A stretch of 64,000 nt of DNA from [Eubacterium] eligens ATCC 27750 (GTDB lineage: Bacteria; Bacillota; Clostridia; Lachnospirales; Lachnospiraceae), in NCBI RefSeq assembly GCF_000146185.1, contig NC_012778.1, forward strand, positions 762,001 to 826,000. Reading direction: 5' to 3'. The notes under the pieces are model-generated. The model worked only from the letters and a program-made list of their open reading frames with translations, had not been told where the DNA came from and did no database searches. This document shows positions 63,975-64,000 of the stretch, one piece after another (position 1 is the stretch's first letter; each line of letters starts with the position of its first letter). Position numbers and translations under genes: made by a program.

Positions 63975-64000
63975 ATGCCAAAGCCAACTGCAAGTAGTGA
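63975..64000 (+). CDS. fliG: First codons of the next flagellar gene, expected fliG
   Basis: An ATG at 63975, preceded by TGGAGA at 63961-63966, opens a frame MPKPTASS that runs off the window. Only eight full codons are visible, too few to identify the protein. The assignment to FliG, the motor switch protein, rests entirely on the constant gene order fliE-fliF-fliG. Confidence 0.5.

Overview
The window comes from an AT-rich Gram-positive anaerobe of the Clostridia, most likely family Lachnospiraceae. Supporting marks are strong AGGAGG-type ribosome binding sites, sporulation genes (spoVAF, sigK), CodY, RNase J, IreB, and a flagellar operon directly downstream of dprA-topA-codY. I see no rRNA, tRNA, CRISPR array, prophage or complete insertion sequence. 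Species-level naming is not supported by the sequence alone.

Layout. 1-4 kb: end of a spoVAF-type gene, a hipB-hipA toxin-antitoxin pair, and a DMT-family exporter. 4-5.8 kb (minus strand): a stand-alone dnaK paralogue. 5.9-8.6 kb: aroC, tgt, yajC. 8.7-13.2 kb: branched-chain amino acid genes leuB-ilvD-ilvB. 13.3-17 kb: serC-serA plus a DUF1015 gene. 17-21.4 kb: a large palindromic element, an esterase, a branching-enzyme-like protein with an altered active site and coiled-coil tail, and an MscS channel. 21.5-23 kb: a VTC-domain polyphosphate polymerase overlapping a DUF4956 membrane protein. 23-31 kb: housekeeping genes (ireB-ruvX-DUF1292, rnj, ylbF, an MltG-like stub, trmR-trhP), sigK and an aminopeptidase P.

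32.4-54.3 kb is the most distinctive part: a complete Gram-positive type IV pilus locus. gspE/pilB and pilT have their own promoter. They are followed by an accessory block: an O-antigen-ligase-type gene cut by an in-frame TGA, an Rpn-family nuclease and a reverse-strand membrane glycosyltransferase. A second promoter then drives gspF, the major pilin, prepilin peptidase, a pilM-pilN fusion, pilO, four minor pilins (one a PilX-like protein of 840 aa) and a 1337-aa exported protein of unknown function. These genes would build, extend and retract a surface pilus; the large last proteins are candidates for its tip or adhesin.

54.3-64 kb: an internally deleted Rpn-family remnant, comM, dprA, topA, codY and the start of the flagellar basal-body operon (flgB-flgC-fliE-fliF, then the first codons of a gene expected to be fliG). 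CodY would normally link branched-chain amino acid and GTP supply to ilv/leu and motility genes, both present here. Main points for follow-up: a terminator hairpin that embeds the sigK ribosome binding site, the interrupted ligase gene in the pilus locus, the pilus tip candidates, the 210-bp palindrome and the altered GlgB paralogue.
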